From: Chrysemys picta bellii
Lineage: Eukaryota; Chordata; Testudines; Emydidae
DNA length: 64,000 nt
Assembly (NCBI RefSeq): GCF_011386835.1
Contig: NC_088799.1
Location: forward strand, 75,721,302-75,785,301
Direction of reading: 5' to 3'
The translations under genes and the position numbers were made by a program. This document shows, piece after piece, positions 11,894 through 26,672 of the stretch. Numbering within the stretch: position 1 is the first letter of the stretch; each line of letters starts with the position of its first letter. The notes below the pieces were generated by a model. The model had not been told where the DNA came from, made no database searches, and saw only the letters and a list, made by a program, of their open reading frames with translations.

Positions 11894-12143
11894 AGTAAAT
11901 ATATAGCAACAGAGGGTCCTGTGGCACCTTTGAGACTAACAGAAGTATTGGGAGCATAAGCTTTCGTGGGTAAGAACCTCACTTCTTCAGATGCAAGAGT
12001 CTTGCATCTGAAGAAGTGAGGTTCTTACCCACGAAAGCTTATGCTCCCAATACTTCTGTTAGTCTCAAAGGTGCCACAGGACCCTCTGTTGCTTTTTACA
12101 GATTCAGACTAACACGGCTACCCCTCTGATAGTAAATATATAG
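11894..12143 (+). mobile_element. Penelope-derived fold-back insertion 1 (subfamily A)
   Basis: Element 11907-12130, flanked by perfect 13-base duplications AGTAAATATATAG (11894-11906, 12131-12143). Arms 11907-11998 and 12000-12091 are perfect inverse copies around a single G, a 92-bp hairpin arm. An unpaired 39-base tail follows (12092-12130), with CAGACTAACACGGCTACCCC. The arms carry the Penelope 3' motifs ACGAAAGCTTATGCTCCC and TTAGTCTCAAAGGTGCCAC. No coding sequence. Complete arm identity suggests it is young. Confidence 0.9.
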
Positions 12144-12425
12144 TTATGAAAAAAGCTGAGATGAACACTAGTGTTATTAATATCCTTAATGTAAACCACA
12201 CTGTAATATTTACCATTATGATTTATTCTGACTTTCAGAGACACAAATCAAAGCTATGAAAATCCCAGTTTCGCTGATTTCTTCTACACCCCATCATTAA
12301 CATTAATACATACAGTAACAGAATTTTCCGAGACAAATGCATTCGAAGGCGGTAAATGTGGAAACAGCATAAGAATACAGAATCCTCTGCCTGTACAAAT
12401 CTGTTGGCAAATTAATTATTCATTG

Positions 12426-12553
12426 GGGTGAAATTCACCCCTGGGCAATGGCTAAGCATAAAGCCCACTTAAGTCTCACTTCAGCCCATGAAACAGGACT
12501 AAAGTTACTTACAGGCCTTGAGCTGGCCTTGTAGTAAATGTTAATTTCACCCA
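12426..12553. mobile_element. small fold-back repeat (GGGGTGAAATTCACCC ends)
   Basis: The left end GGGGTGAAATTCACCCC is mirrored by TGTTAATTTCACCC at the right end, with AAGCCCACTTAAGTC..GACTAAAGTTAC partly complementary in the middle. This is a common non-coding reptile repeat; the superfamily is not established. Confidence 0.5.
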
Positions 12554-12747
12554 TAGACATTTTATACTCTTATCTCACTGACTGATTACTGGTCATTTGT
12601 GGATGATTCAATTGTATCACAATCTGTTATGACCAGAATTTGATGTTTAATGAAGTTATGAGGACAAAATATCCATTGAGAAATGAGTTATTAATACCAG
12701 TTGGGGAGATGATGTAAAAGTTAAAGTAAATAAGCAAAAGTACAAAA

Positions 12748-13122
12748 ACACTGTTAATATTAAAGACTAACAGATTTATTTGGGCATAAGCTTTCGTGAG
12801 TAAAAACCTCACTTCTTCGGATGCATAGAGTGAAAGTTACAGATGCAGGCATTATATACTGACACATGGAGAGCAGGGAGTTACTTCACAAGTGGAGAAC
12901 CAGTGTTGACCAGTGTGAAGTAACTCCCTGCTCTCCATGTGTCAGTATATAATGCCTGCATCTGTAACTTTCACTCTATGCATCCGAAGAAGTGAGGTTT
13001 TTACTCACGAAAGCTTATGCCTAAATAAATCTGTTAGTCTTTAAGGTGCCACCAGACTCCTTGTTGTTTTTGTAGATACAGACTAACACGGCTACCCCCG
13101 GATACTTGACACTGTTAATATT
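12748..13122 (+). mobile_element. Penelope-derived fold-back insertion 2 (subfamily B)
   Basis: Element 12762-13108, with perfect 14-base duplications ACACTGTTAATATT (12748-12761, 13109-13122). Arms of about 129 bases (12762-12890 and 12914-13042) surround a 23-base loop and differ at very few positions. The 66-base tail 13043-13108 contains AAGGTGCCACCAGACTCC and CAGACTAACACGGCTACCCC. It is the longest of the five hairpins and includes a unique ACATGGAGAGCAGGGAG segment. Confidence 0.9.
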
Positions 13123-13281
13123 GTAATTGTTATAAATATTACTTGCGAATTGAATTAACTGGAAAAATTCTGTTTTGCAAATGTAAATAGTGAATTTCAG
13201 AATGAACAACCCCTTAAAAGAAATGGAACATTCTTATGGTGCCCACTAGATGGCGCACACTAACTAATTATATGTATTATA

Positions 13282-13793
13282 AGTCCTTCGATTTATGACA
13301 CCCGACTTATGTTGGATGTCACTTACGACACTTTTCAATTGACTGCCTGTTTTACTCCTACCGAAGCTTGTTTCGCCCTTACAATGCTCGATTTGCATAA
13401 AGTTTGCTTGAAATCAGTTCGTGATTGTGTTATACTGGTATGGAGCTGGAAGGGGTCGCTTCTGATTGGCTTCTAGTCAGCAAGGTAGCTTGTTGCCAGG
13501 TAGGGTTGCTGCTTGTTTTTGATTGGCTCCTGACCCTGGGTTCAGCCAATCAGAAAGCTTGAAGAGTGATTGGCTGAGGCTCAGCACGTGTGCCATTCTC
13601 CCTGGCTTTCTGAGCCTGTGTTGTCAGCATTCTGAGCAGCATATATGAGTTTATATGTTTATTTGAATGCTGTTTACAAAATACAGTGTATAGTAAATAC
13701 ATTGAGGTTGCAACATTAGTCATCTATAATTCATTTAGTACAAAAATCTGTGTTATTGTGGTGAAAACGGTGTATCAAGCCTTGGTTTTTGTA
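13282..13793 (+). mobile_element. Tigger/mariner-like 5' fragment with CCAAT-box cluster
   Basis: Starts AAGTCCTTCGATTTATGACA then CCCGACTTATGTTGGATG, resembling pogo/Tigger-type ends. It continues with four CCAAT boxes: ATTGG at 13465, 13522 and 13569, and CCAAT at 13546. A TATATGAG/TTATATG motif follows near 13641-13656. No transposase ORF follows, because the sequence stops where a CR1 begins at about 13794. It looks like the promoter end of an autonomous element. The family is a moderate-confidence guess. Confidence 0.4.
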
Positions 13794-14806
13794 AAGGGAA
13801 ATCATGGCTCACCAATCTACTAGACTTCTTTGAGGGGGTCAACAAGCATGTGGACAAAAGGGATCCAGTGGATATAGTGTACTTAGATTTTCAGAAAGCC
13901 TTTGACAAGGTCCCTCACCAAAGGCTCTTAAGCAAAGTAAGCTGACATGGGCTAAGAAGGAAGGTCCTCTCATGGATTAGTAACTGGTTAAAAGATAGGA
14001 AACAAAGGGTAGGAATAAATGGTCAGTTTTCAGAATGGAGAGAGGTAAATAGTGGTGTCCCCCAGGGGTCTGTACTGGGCCCAATCCTATTTAACATATT
14101 CATAAATTATCTGGGAAAAGGGGTAAACAGTGAGATGGCAAAATTTGCAGATAATACAAAATTGCTCAAGATAGTTAAGTCCAAGGCAGACTGCGAAGAT
14201 CTATCAAAACTGGGTGACTGGGCAACAAAATGGCAGATTAAATTCAATGTTGATAAATGCAAAGTAATGTACATTGGAAAACATAATCCCAGCTATAAGA
14301 CAGGGACTTTTCATCTTGGAAAAGAGATGACTAAGGGGGGATATGATAGAGGTCTATAAAATCATGACTGATGTGAAGAAAGTAAATAAGGAAGTGTTAT
14401 TTACTCCTTCTCATAACACAAGAACTAGGAGTCACCAAATGAAATTATTCGGCAGCAGGTTTAAAACAAACAAAAGGAAGTATTTTTTCACACAACGCAC
14501 AGTCAACCTATGGAACTCCTTGCCAGAGGATGTTGTGAAGGCCAAGACTATAATAGGGTTAAAAAAAGAACTGGATAAGTTCATGGAGGATAGATCCATC
14601 TATGGCTATTAGCCAGGATGGACAGGGATGGTGTCCCTAGCCTCTGTTTGCCAGAAGCTGGGAATGGGCAGCAGGGGATGGATCACTTGGTGATTACCTG
14701 TTCTGTTCATTCCCTCTAGGCACCTGGCATTGGCCACTGTCAGAAGACAGAATACTGGTCTAGATGGACCTTTGGTCTGACCCAGTATGGCCGTTCTTAT
14801 GTTCTG
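13794..14806 (+). mobile_element. CR1 LINE, 3' half, internally deleted
   Basis: Encodes the CR1 reverse-transcriptase palm: VYLDFQKAFDKVPHQRL, SGVPQGSVLGPILFNIFIN, then AKFADN at 14138-14155. The catalytic FADD box reads FADN (AAT at 14153), and there is a TGA at 13942-13944, so it is inactive. After KCKVMYIGKHNPS the sequence jumps to the C-terminal segment (14343-14612; [15 protein letters not shown]), showing an internal deletion. The 3' end is the turtle CR1 tail (TAGATGGACCTTTGGTCTGA...TTCTTATGTTCT). Confidence 0.9.
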
Positions 14807-15193
14807 TAAATCCCATCACAGTAAGAAATCTTTATCTACTTCCTAATTAATATACTTTCCTCCCCAGAGTCTTTCATTTAATTAAAATAGGAATTGGGTA
14901 TCTGGATAGCTAAGAAAATAATTTTCTAATTGTTTGTATTTGCATTACAGCTTATGCCACTTAGTCCAAGTTACATTTTTAAAGTAAATAAGAAACACCG
15001 TTGCCCATGAGGCTGTAAAACAATATCGGTCTGTTTTAGGGTTTTCTATATAACTCCTTTTCTGGAACTTTTTGCATTCTTAGTACAGATTGCAGATAAA
15101 GACAGACAGACCACTTTCTCCAGTGCCATACTTTACACAATATCCTTACAAAGGTGGTCCTTTCATTTGTAGAACAGTTTGACTCATACTCAC
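14807..15193. other. intron, no feature seen
   Basis: AT-rich intron between PH exon B and the CR1 insertion. No repeat recognised. Confidence 0.5.
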
Positions 15194-15267
15194 TGTTTCC
15201 TTCTGCATTCAATGGCTCTATCTATCCTGAACTCAGGTAAACTGATGAATCCTTCTGCTTTTTCATC
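15194..15267 (-). CDS. IPCEF1: PH-domain exon B (IPCEF1/CNK family)
   Basis: A 74-base exon with acceptor cctctcttgtgatag and donor gtgagtatg. It starts on a codon boundary, follows the NQN end of exon A, and encodes DEKAEGFISLPEF, RIDRAIECRRK and the CA of a His codon finished by exon C. CNKSR2 has the same DEKAEGFISLPEF and then K-IDRAS. IPCEF1 has the more diverged ADGF..LPDF and, like this gene, His before AFK. These residues form the central strands of the PH domain. The exon was missed by ORF size because it is short. Confidence 0.88.
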
Positions 15268-19171
<3,904 letters not shown>

Positions 19172-19303
19172 ATAGATTGTGAGCTCTCTGGATCAGGGAC
19201 TGTCATCTTTGCTATTTGTCTGTATAGTGCCTAGCACATTGTGGTCCAAATCCTTAACAGGGGGTTCAAGGTGGTACCATAATACAAATAAATAAAAAAT
19301 AAT
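19172..19303 (+). repeat. L2-like LINE 3' tail
   Basis: TAGATTGTGAGCTCTCTGGA, then CAGGGACTGTC, TAGTGCCTAGCACATTG and a terminal AATACAAATAAATAAA run. This is the motif order of L2-type LINE 3' ends. Confidence 0.6.
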
Positions 19304-21744
19304 ATAATGTCTACATCCATCACTAAAAGTACATGTATTTCAGGTGTTTTTACCATATTAAACATATATCTGTAACACTCTAGTAACTTGAAGAAGTTGT
19401 TGTGGTTAAGCAGCAGGTTTTTTAAGGAAGTAGATCATAACCATAAGCAATAGATACAATAATCTAAGCAAATCAGAGTGCAAGAAACTGTACAGTCATT
19501 GAGACTTAACTGTACAGTGGTTGTTTCCCCTTTTAGTACGATTCTTTGGCTCTGCTTGCCTCCAAGGGGTGGATTTGTCTTTGTAGGGCTATTTCTCAAT
19601 AACCGTATAGTATGTGAATCCCTTTAATGGGTGACACCCCTTCCTGTCAACTGTGCAGGTATTTGCATAATCCCACATTAGTTATTTCTCAATGACCACA
19701 CTGCACTGCTTTTTGCTCTGGTTTGCTGCTATAATCACTTTCTGCCCAGACTGGTTCTTGTTCTCAGGATTTTCAAGCTGATTACCAGCAAAAATGACAC
19801 CACCTTAGCTTCTTAATTCCTTAACATGAAACAGAAGAACATCACTACTGATATGAAAAGCAGAAAAAACAAAGAAATTCACCTTTTCCAAAAACAAAGA
19901 AACCCCTCAAATGCAAAGAGAATGGGGCTGAGAAACTGTTTAAAGGGAAACTGTTTTCTAAACATTTTTAAAAACCAAACCCCAAATCCTTTTGAATCAT
20001 TACCCTCCCTCAGGCTGTATCCTGATCCCACTGAAGTCAATGGGAGCTTTGCTACTGTTCAGTGGGAGCAGCCTTGGGTCTTTTATCTCATTTCTATTCC
20101 CATCTCACTCTACAGGCCAGCAGGGCTCTTCTTGTTGGTTTACATAATCTCTTTCTCCTACTTCAATTCTGGAACAAAATGAAAACAAAATATACTACAA
20201 TCTGAGAGGGGAAGAGCTTGGCTGGAACACAGAAAGAAAAGGGAGTGAGGAGAGGAAAAAAGATCTGCTGAAGGCTAAAGGGAGAGAAGGGGAATGGGTA
20301 GGAAGAAAGACTCAGATATCAGGATGATGTCCATGATATGCATGCCTAGACATGAATAATATAATCAGTACAGTAGCCCAGCCCTGTTATTTATTTTGAT
20401 ATTAAATTTATTTTATGTCTCCACATTTTATTTTCAACATGTTGTATATTTTTGAATTGATAATGCCTTATTTCATCTCAGAAATTGTCATAGGGCTAGA
20501 TAACATTTTTACAGATGGGTAGGACATAGCTATGACTTCTGGTCCCTAGAGAAGTATGGGAGGAAGTTTGAGATTGTGAGAAAAGCACATTAACTGGATA
20601 TTTCTGCTAAAATGATAATCAGTGAGACAGTTATTGTTAATATTAAAATGTTATCCTTCAGAGTTAACAACCAAGTGGAATACATGGGGCAGATATTACC
20701 TAAGACCTATTGTTTCAGCCTATATGCATATGCAGGCAGACATTAGTTTATACTCCATTCCTGTTTTCAATGTTATCTCTGCAACCAATATGGGCTAAAA
20801 CCATGGGCTTTTTAAAAAAGAAAATTTAGATTCTGAAGCTCAGTTGTGCACAGCAAGTTCCGTAGCCATGAAGTGCAGAACACCTGAAGCCCTGAATATA
20901 ATATTAGATCATAATAATAAACAAATGTGGGATGGCAGCTTAATTTAGACTATCTGCTTACCGTTTTAGACCACAGTGAAAAGTTTAAGATAGTACTCTA
21001 AATTGGTGAACTTATATTTTTATTTCCACACAGCCAATTTAAACATACAAAACTGAGTATTCTTAAATTTGTTGCAAAAATATTGTTTTTGGGTTGAAAC
21101 TTTGTGCTGAATTTCAATTTTCATCAAATTCTTACTGTTCAGTTATTTCCCCCTGAAAACAGATATTTATTACAGGAAAACTGACAGAATTCAAATTATA
21201 TTGGGCCAGATTCCTTCCATTACCATTTCTTCTATATTATAAAAATTGTATAAAATGAGACATGGGCATTCAGTGGTCTATTAGCTTAGCAAGATCTTTC
21301 TGTTCAGGGAGGACATTCTGTAAAAGTAGCATTTTTCTGAATAAATAGACCACATAAAAGGCCAACAAATATCACTGCAAATACACCCCATTATGCTGTT
21401 CTTTTCATCAGAAATTCCCCTGACAGTCTAGCCTGAAATGAGAGACAAAAATAGCTGAAAAGTTACTCAACAGTGCAAGACTGTTTGCAGATACATCAGA
21501 TATTCTGAGTTAGCTCAGCACAAAGCAAAGATTAAGTATAAATCCCAACAAGATGGCATTATTAGACTGTGACTATAGTTTGGACCACAGAGGGAAGCTG
21601 TAAATACCAACAGTCCTTTGGAGCTATGAAATAACAATGAGAACCTGAAAAAAATTGTGCAGTTACAGAGTTACAAATAAGTGCAACTATTTTTTACTAC
21701 TTTAAAAATTTATGATTGTATTAGTTAGAGAGGGGTTTGGGTAC
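19304..21744. other. intron, no gene seen
   Basis: Includes a purine-rich tract at about 20190-20310 and a short 'CCACTGAAGTCAATGGGAGC' repeat scrap near 20027. The ORF at 19826-20182 has no known domain. Confidence 0.45.
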
Positions 21745-21980
21745 AGAGGCAATTGCAATTTAGTGGTTAGAGCAGAGGACAGGGCATAAGGGACTTGGGT
21801 TCAACTGATGATTCTACCAGTGACTCATTGTGTAACCTTGGATGAGTCACTTTTCTACGTGTCTCAGTTTATCCATCTGTAAAATCAGAAGAATGCTCAC
21901 CATACTTATTTTTGTAAAGGGCTTTCAGTTTCTCTGAGAGAAGGTTCTGTAATAAGTGCATAGTCTAATTATTATTCATT
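21745..21980 (+). repeat. MIR-type tRNA-derived SINE
   Basis: The head TTTAGTGGTTAGAGCAGAGG..GGGTTCAACT resembles a Pol III A/B-box region. A core follows with CTTGGATGAGTCACTTTTC, TCTCAGTTTATCCATCTGTA, then TGTAAAGGGCTTTCAG and a weak tail. Confidence 0.75.
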
Positions 21981-22889
21981 AAGGAACATACTTCTTATAA
22001 GTAAGGGTTGAATGGTGGAGTATAGATTATAAAATGTATAGTAATTAATTTAAAAATATTGAACGAGGGTTATAATGTAAACACTGCACAAGCATACCAC
22101 ATAATAGCAGCATCTGAAGATAGGATTCTGAATGCTGGAAAGGCTTAAGCCAGGCATAATTTTAAATGACAGTGGTGGATGGGAGGGATTTTCTCAGCAT
22201 CACCATAGGCCTGCTTGTTGTCCCCTTAAAATTCAGCCAGAAATGATCTGCAATTTGGCAGCATGAGCGCTTTCTGGCCCTGAATCTCTCACAGGAATCA
22301 GCTACGCTGTACTCCTGTGAAGCCTGGCTCATTGCACACAAGACCAAATACCCACAGGCTGCAACTGTCTATAGCAGTGCTCCGGAGGCAGCTGTATACT
22401 AACGTGTGTCTAGAAATTCTTGTAGCCTCTGAGTCATTCTCTCATTTTTCTAGGCCTGCTCCATTTTCTCTTTTGTTCTGGCCACTCTCCCAGCCAACAA
22501 CAGTACGATGTTTGATGTGCTGCAGATAGACAGAGTTGAACTCTGAGACTGACAAAATCCATAAATGTAACAGGTATGATGTCATGCAAAGACTTAGTAA
22601 ATTCTCTCCATCTGCTGGATGGGGGAACTGTATTTCAAGCATGTATGGAAGATTGAAGAGAGAAAGACCAACAGTATGTTTCAGTTTGTAGGAGAAATAT
22701 TGGAAACAAGGACAGAGAATGGATGTTAAATGGGAAAAAGTGACAAAAAAATTAAACAATGTATTGTGGCTTTTATGTATTTATTTTAAACTAGAGCAGT
22801 GAGTAAAAGGTGCTGTGCAAGCAGACTGCCCAAAGAGACACACTCTCTGGTTATGCTTCTTGTGAATGGGGATGAAGCAGGTTTCAGGG
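21981..22889. other. intron, no gene seen
   Basis: Several short overlapping ORFs on both strands (22162-22759) without recognised product. No exon with convincing splice sites and family match. Confidence 0.4.
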
Positions 22890-23188
22890 GGTTCACCAAG
22901 CAGGACCAGTGGTAGACTCATTGGGGCCCAGGGCAGAAAGGCTAAGCCCTGCCACACAGGACTGAAGCCTGTGGCCCTGAGCCCTGCCACCCAGAGCTGA
23001 AGCAGAAGCCTGAGCAACTTAGCTTCATGGGGGCCCAGGCAATTGCCCTGCTTGCTACCCTCTAATGCTGGGCCTGGCTTTTATATGCAGAAAACAGTTG
23101 TGGCACATATGGGCAGTGGAGTTTTTAGAGCGGGGGGGAGGAGGGGGGAAGTGGCTCAGAAATCAAAAGGTTGAGAACTCCAGCTCTA
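22890..23188 (+). mobile_element. hAT-type non-autonomous element
   Basis: A GC-rich insert with GAAGCCTGTGGCCCTGAGCC, CTGCCACCCAGAGCTGAAGC, AATTGCCCTGCTTGCTACCC and a right end AAAGGTTGAGAACTCCAGCT. The GGTTGAGAACnCC(C)TG end is the inverse of the hAT-style CAGnGGTTCTCAACC start. The left boundary is estimated. ORFs here (22781-23017, 23065-23325) are GC-driven. Confidence 0.6.
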
Positions 23189-26100
23189 ATACACTGTCCC
23201 TTCTCCGTGGGTCATTGCAGGTGACTGTGTCATGGCCCTTGTTCCTCTCCATCCCATTTTCAGGATCCAGAGTGTGCAATCCTCACTCCTCAGAGCGCTG
23301 GGAGCACAATGACTGCTATTTATAGAAGCCTTTTCACAGCCATGCAGCTGTGACATAATGACCCTGGGTGGGTCATATATAGCAAGAAATGAACCTGAAA
23401 TTTCTGAATCTATAATCAAGAGCCTCTACGCCTGAGTTAAAAGACCTACATCTTTTATCTCTAAGACTGTAGCAGACATATAAATCTGTAAGTGGTCTAG
23501 TCACTAGAGTCAGGGGATGGGGGGAAAGAACCACACTCTGAAAGCATCGGTTACATAGTTTGAGCTGAAATGTACATTGATAAGACATGACATCTAAAAT
23601 AAATAAATGATATCTTCAGAACACTTTTAGAAATAGCTTGATTGCTTACAATTCCTTAAAAATTCAAACAGAACAGGTTGAGAAGTCGAGTAGTAGTACC
23701 TTAGAATAAGCTGGAGAATGCCTATATCAAATTATTCATTATCCATTAAAAATCTCTAGATCTGATTCAACATAAAATATGGTGAGAATAGAAGCACAAC
23801 AGATCAGAGAACAGAAGGGACTTGCAATTTTAAACTATGAGTCAATCAGCCTCATTTTCCTTTTTCTGTGTGCTGAACAGCATATAAAATCATGTTGGGC
23901 AAAAGAACAAAGAAAAAAGGGCATGAGCAAATACACTGAGCAATGAATGCTTTGGTAACTTGCAAAACTCTAGATTCAAATTTTAAGATGCAAGGGAGCC
24001 AAATAATCCACTTTATGCTACACAGTAAAAGTAAACATTTTAAACTTGCAACTTCAAAATGATTCATACTGTGGCTATGGGAACCAGCCAGAAGATGAGA
24101 GAATGTACCATGGTTGTCAGCAGTTATGGCCTCCTCTCAAAACCACAGCATGAAGTGTGATGTTAAAAGAGCAGCACAAAACACAGGGCTGACAACAGTC
24201 TGCATTCGTGAAGTTCCAGCAGCGACACAAACCTCAGCATAACCACAGAAAGGAACATAATGTTTAGCTGACACAAAATTACCTCACTGAAAAGTTGCAC
24301 CTATGTTTAAATAATACTACAGAGAACAGTGATTTGGACTAGCTGAAAAGATTGAAAGAAACTAACACATTGAAGAAAATCTGGTTGTATGCACCTCAGC
24401 TATTCTCATCCCCAAGGGTTTTTACCTTAATCCAATAACTGAACGCAATAAAAACATTGAAACACACAAGTAGATGCTCCCACCTGTAGTGCAGCCTTAG
24501 AGTAAGTATGTTTAGATTATAGTGCCATATTCCTGGGGAGCAGCAGTAGAAGTGGGGGATCAAGTGTTTGTCAGTAGTGGTGATATTTAAGCTGGAGTAA
24601 GGAGGAGGTGTAGTGAGAGTTCATCGTAGACTGTATGGAAGGTAGTGATGCACCATCAAGAGCAGCTCCTTCCAGCATCTCCTACTTTCCTTAGCTTGAC
24701 TGGGGAGATAGCAAGCAGGTATAAGTGACACCTGGAAACAATTTGTCAATAGCACAGGTTTATGCCTTTAGTGAGCAGAGGTCTAATTTCTTCAGTGTAG
24801 TAGGTAGCAGCAGGAATGGGCTTCTGGGCCAGGAAGAAAGAACCAAAAGAAAAAAGAGGGTGCAAGAGGTCAACCCATCATTCCCACCTATCTGAAACAT
24901 GTTCCACATGGAACAGATTTTCTAAGAACATGTACTTCAAGGGGAGGCCCATAAATCTCAGCAATTAGTTCTCATCCAGTATTTGTGTGCTATCTCAGTC
25001 ATTGGAATGGATGTTTCATTATGTGTACCAATAGCTTGTGCACAGCTATCACTGTAGAAGGGAGCTTCTGCTGCTACTATATCAACAACAGCACAGCTAC
25101 CCAGGGAACAAATCAGTGGGGACAGATCAGTACCAGTAAGTAGTGCTCCAGCATCTATCAAGAGCCAGGCATATGATGCTGAGAGAGTTCCATTTGGAGG
25201 AAGTTCAAGTGGCCTACCAGGTACAGGAATCACAACTACCTCTCATCACATATTTATCTGCCATCTCAGACAACAGAACAAGTGTTTCATGAAAGGTCAG
25301 TGTTTGCTCTACATGTAAATTCAAGAATTAATGTTTATTATGATGGCCATTATGGAATTCATGCTTACTGTATCCAAAGGAGAAAAGGTAAAAGGGGCAT
25401 GTGGTCAGATCAATCTGGTGTGTGTGTGGGGGGCGGGGTATGGGGATTAAGGATGCTTCCAATAGTTTGAGCAATGAAAGAATAGGCTCCCTCTACATTT
25501 AAAATGGCAGAGCTATGATATCTGTTTCAGAATTACCCCAAGGAGTATATATCTATTGGAAGGGTGTTAAACTAATTTACAAATCTCTTATTTTAGACAC
25601 AGGACACACCGGGGGGCAGGAATTTGAATCTTGAAATCCACATACAAAATGGTGGATCTGGTAATGCTGAAATGGTTACAAGTGGTGTAAGTGGGCAGAT
25701 TTGTGGATTCTCTTGACCCACTCTTAATTCCACATCTGAAGATAATTCCACAAAAGTGTTGCTTGCCCTTGTGAACTAGTGTACAAAATAATAAAATTAC
25801 CAAAGTGACAAAACTGTAGAAAATGACAATATACAGATATTTTCCATTATTTTAAAGATCTTTATAAATTGGTACTTTTTTTATCACCAGCCTTTGAGAA
25901 TCTTGAAACTTAATCCCTTTCCCCCCATATATATATATATATGGCATCTGTGTGTGTCACTTGCAAATCTTTTAGAAAATATTGCCTTTTAAAAAAAAAA
26001 AATCCTCAAGGGTAACCATACAGATTGATTTGTAATTTCAATATTGTGACAAACCAAGACTAAGCACACCTAATTTTTCATAAAACAAGGCTCGGAAAAG

Positions 26101-26337
26101 GCTTAATTAAGAATGTGATTTTAATAGTGCAGCGGATAAGACCTACCTTACTCTTCATTAAGAAAACCAAAAGCACAACAAACTAAAAACAATGCCCCAG
26201 TAAACTATGATATGGGTGAAGGAGATTTAAAGGATAATTCCCAGATTGATATTTAAAATATGAGAAACAGCCTTAGGGTACCTCAGTACTTGAAAGGTGG
26301 CAACAAACAAAGAAATTCAGGGATATACAGCTAATAT
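23189..26337. other. intron, no confident gene; (AT)8 at 25927-25942
   Basis: The minus-strand ORF 24958-25233 (91 aa, Ala/Leu-rich) is the longest here. I cannot tie it to any family, and its flanks show no splice sites. A short AT dinucleotide run lies at 25927-25942 and a purine-rich stretch around 24830-24870. Confidence 0.4.
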
Positions 26338-26672
26338 GATTAAGTGACTGGAGGGACTGAATTATGAGGAAAGATTAAAAGAACTAAATGTGTACTGCTT
26401 AGCAAAGCAGTGAATAAGGAAGAGATATGAGAATCTTTTACAAATATCTGAATAGTGCAAACACCAAGAAAGAAGAAACACTGTTGCGGGAAATAATCCA
26501 AGGGTCAAATCCTGCTCCCTAACTCATCTAAGTACTCCCTGTAATGCCAATGGAATACTAGGATGAGTAAGAGGAGTAGGATTTGGATCCATAAGTAATG
26601 GGATGAAAGTGGATTTCAGGGGAATGCAAATGAATTGGAGTCTTCCATCTCTAATTTCTGTGATTCTGTTAT
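26338..26672 (+). mobile_element. old CR1 fragment interrupted by a MITE
   Basis: Left part 26338-26499: GGAGGGACTGAATTATGAGG, AAGATTAAAAGAACTAAATG, AGAATCTTTTACAAATATCT. The right part 26592-26672 ends GTCTTCCATCTCTAATTTCT GTGATTCTG, the standard CR1 3' end. A palindromic repeat at 26500-26591 splits them. Diverged and non-coding. Confidence 0.65.
26500..26591. mobile_element. palindromic MITE nested in CR1
   Basis: Left GGGTCAAATCCTGCTCCCTA and right AGGAGTAGGATTTGGATCC are inverted. ACTCATCTAAGTA and CTAGGATGAGTAA mirror each other inside. The homologous CR1 halves on both sides fix its limits to within a few bases. Confidence 0.65.

Noticed and set aside
11907..12130. Hairpins considered as pre-microRNA or CRISPR-like repeats
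   Set aside because: Flanking target duplications and the Penelope tail motifs show they are transposon insertions; there are no regularly spaced repeat-spacer units in the window.
20964..20999. Strong donor (gtaagcag) with an open 36-base upstream segment on the minus strand
   Set aside because: The length is 3n, which does not solve the phase gap, and the acceptor lacks a pyrimidine tract.
24311..24344. Strong acceptor-like tract (gtttctttcaatcttttcag) followed by a possible 22-base exon of 3n+1 length on the minus strand
   Set aside because: The donor is weak and the residues mean nothing in CNK or IPCEF1. It was considered because it would repair the phase gap to PH exon A, which is not enough evidence.
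24958..25233. 91-codon minus-strand ORF, Ala/Leu-rich
   Set aside because: No family recognised and no splice sites at its edges. I could not exclude a transposon origin, so it is not called as a gene.
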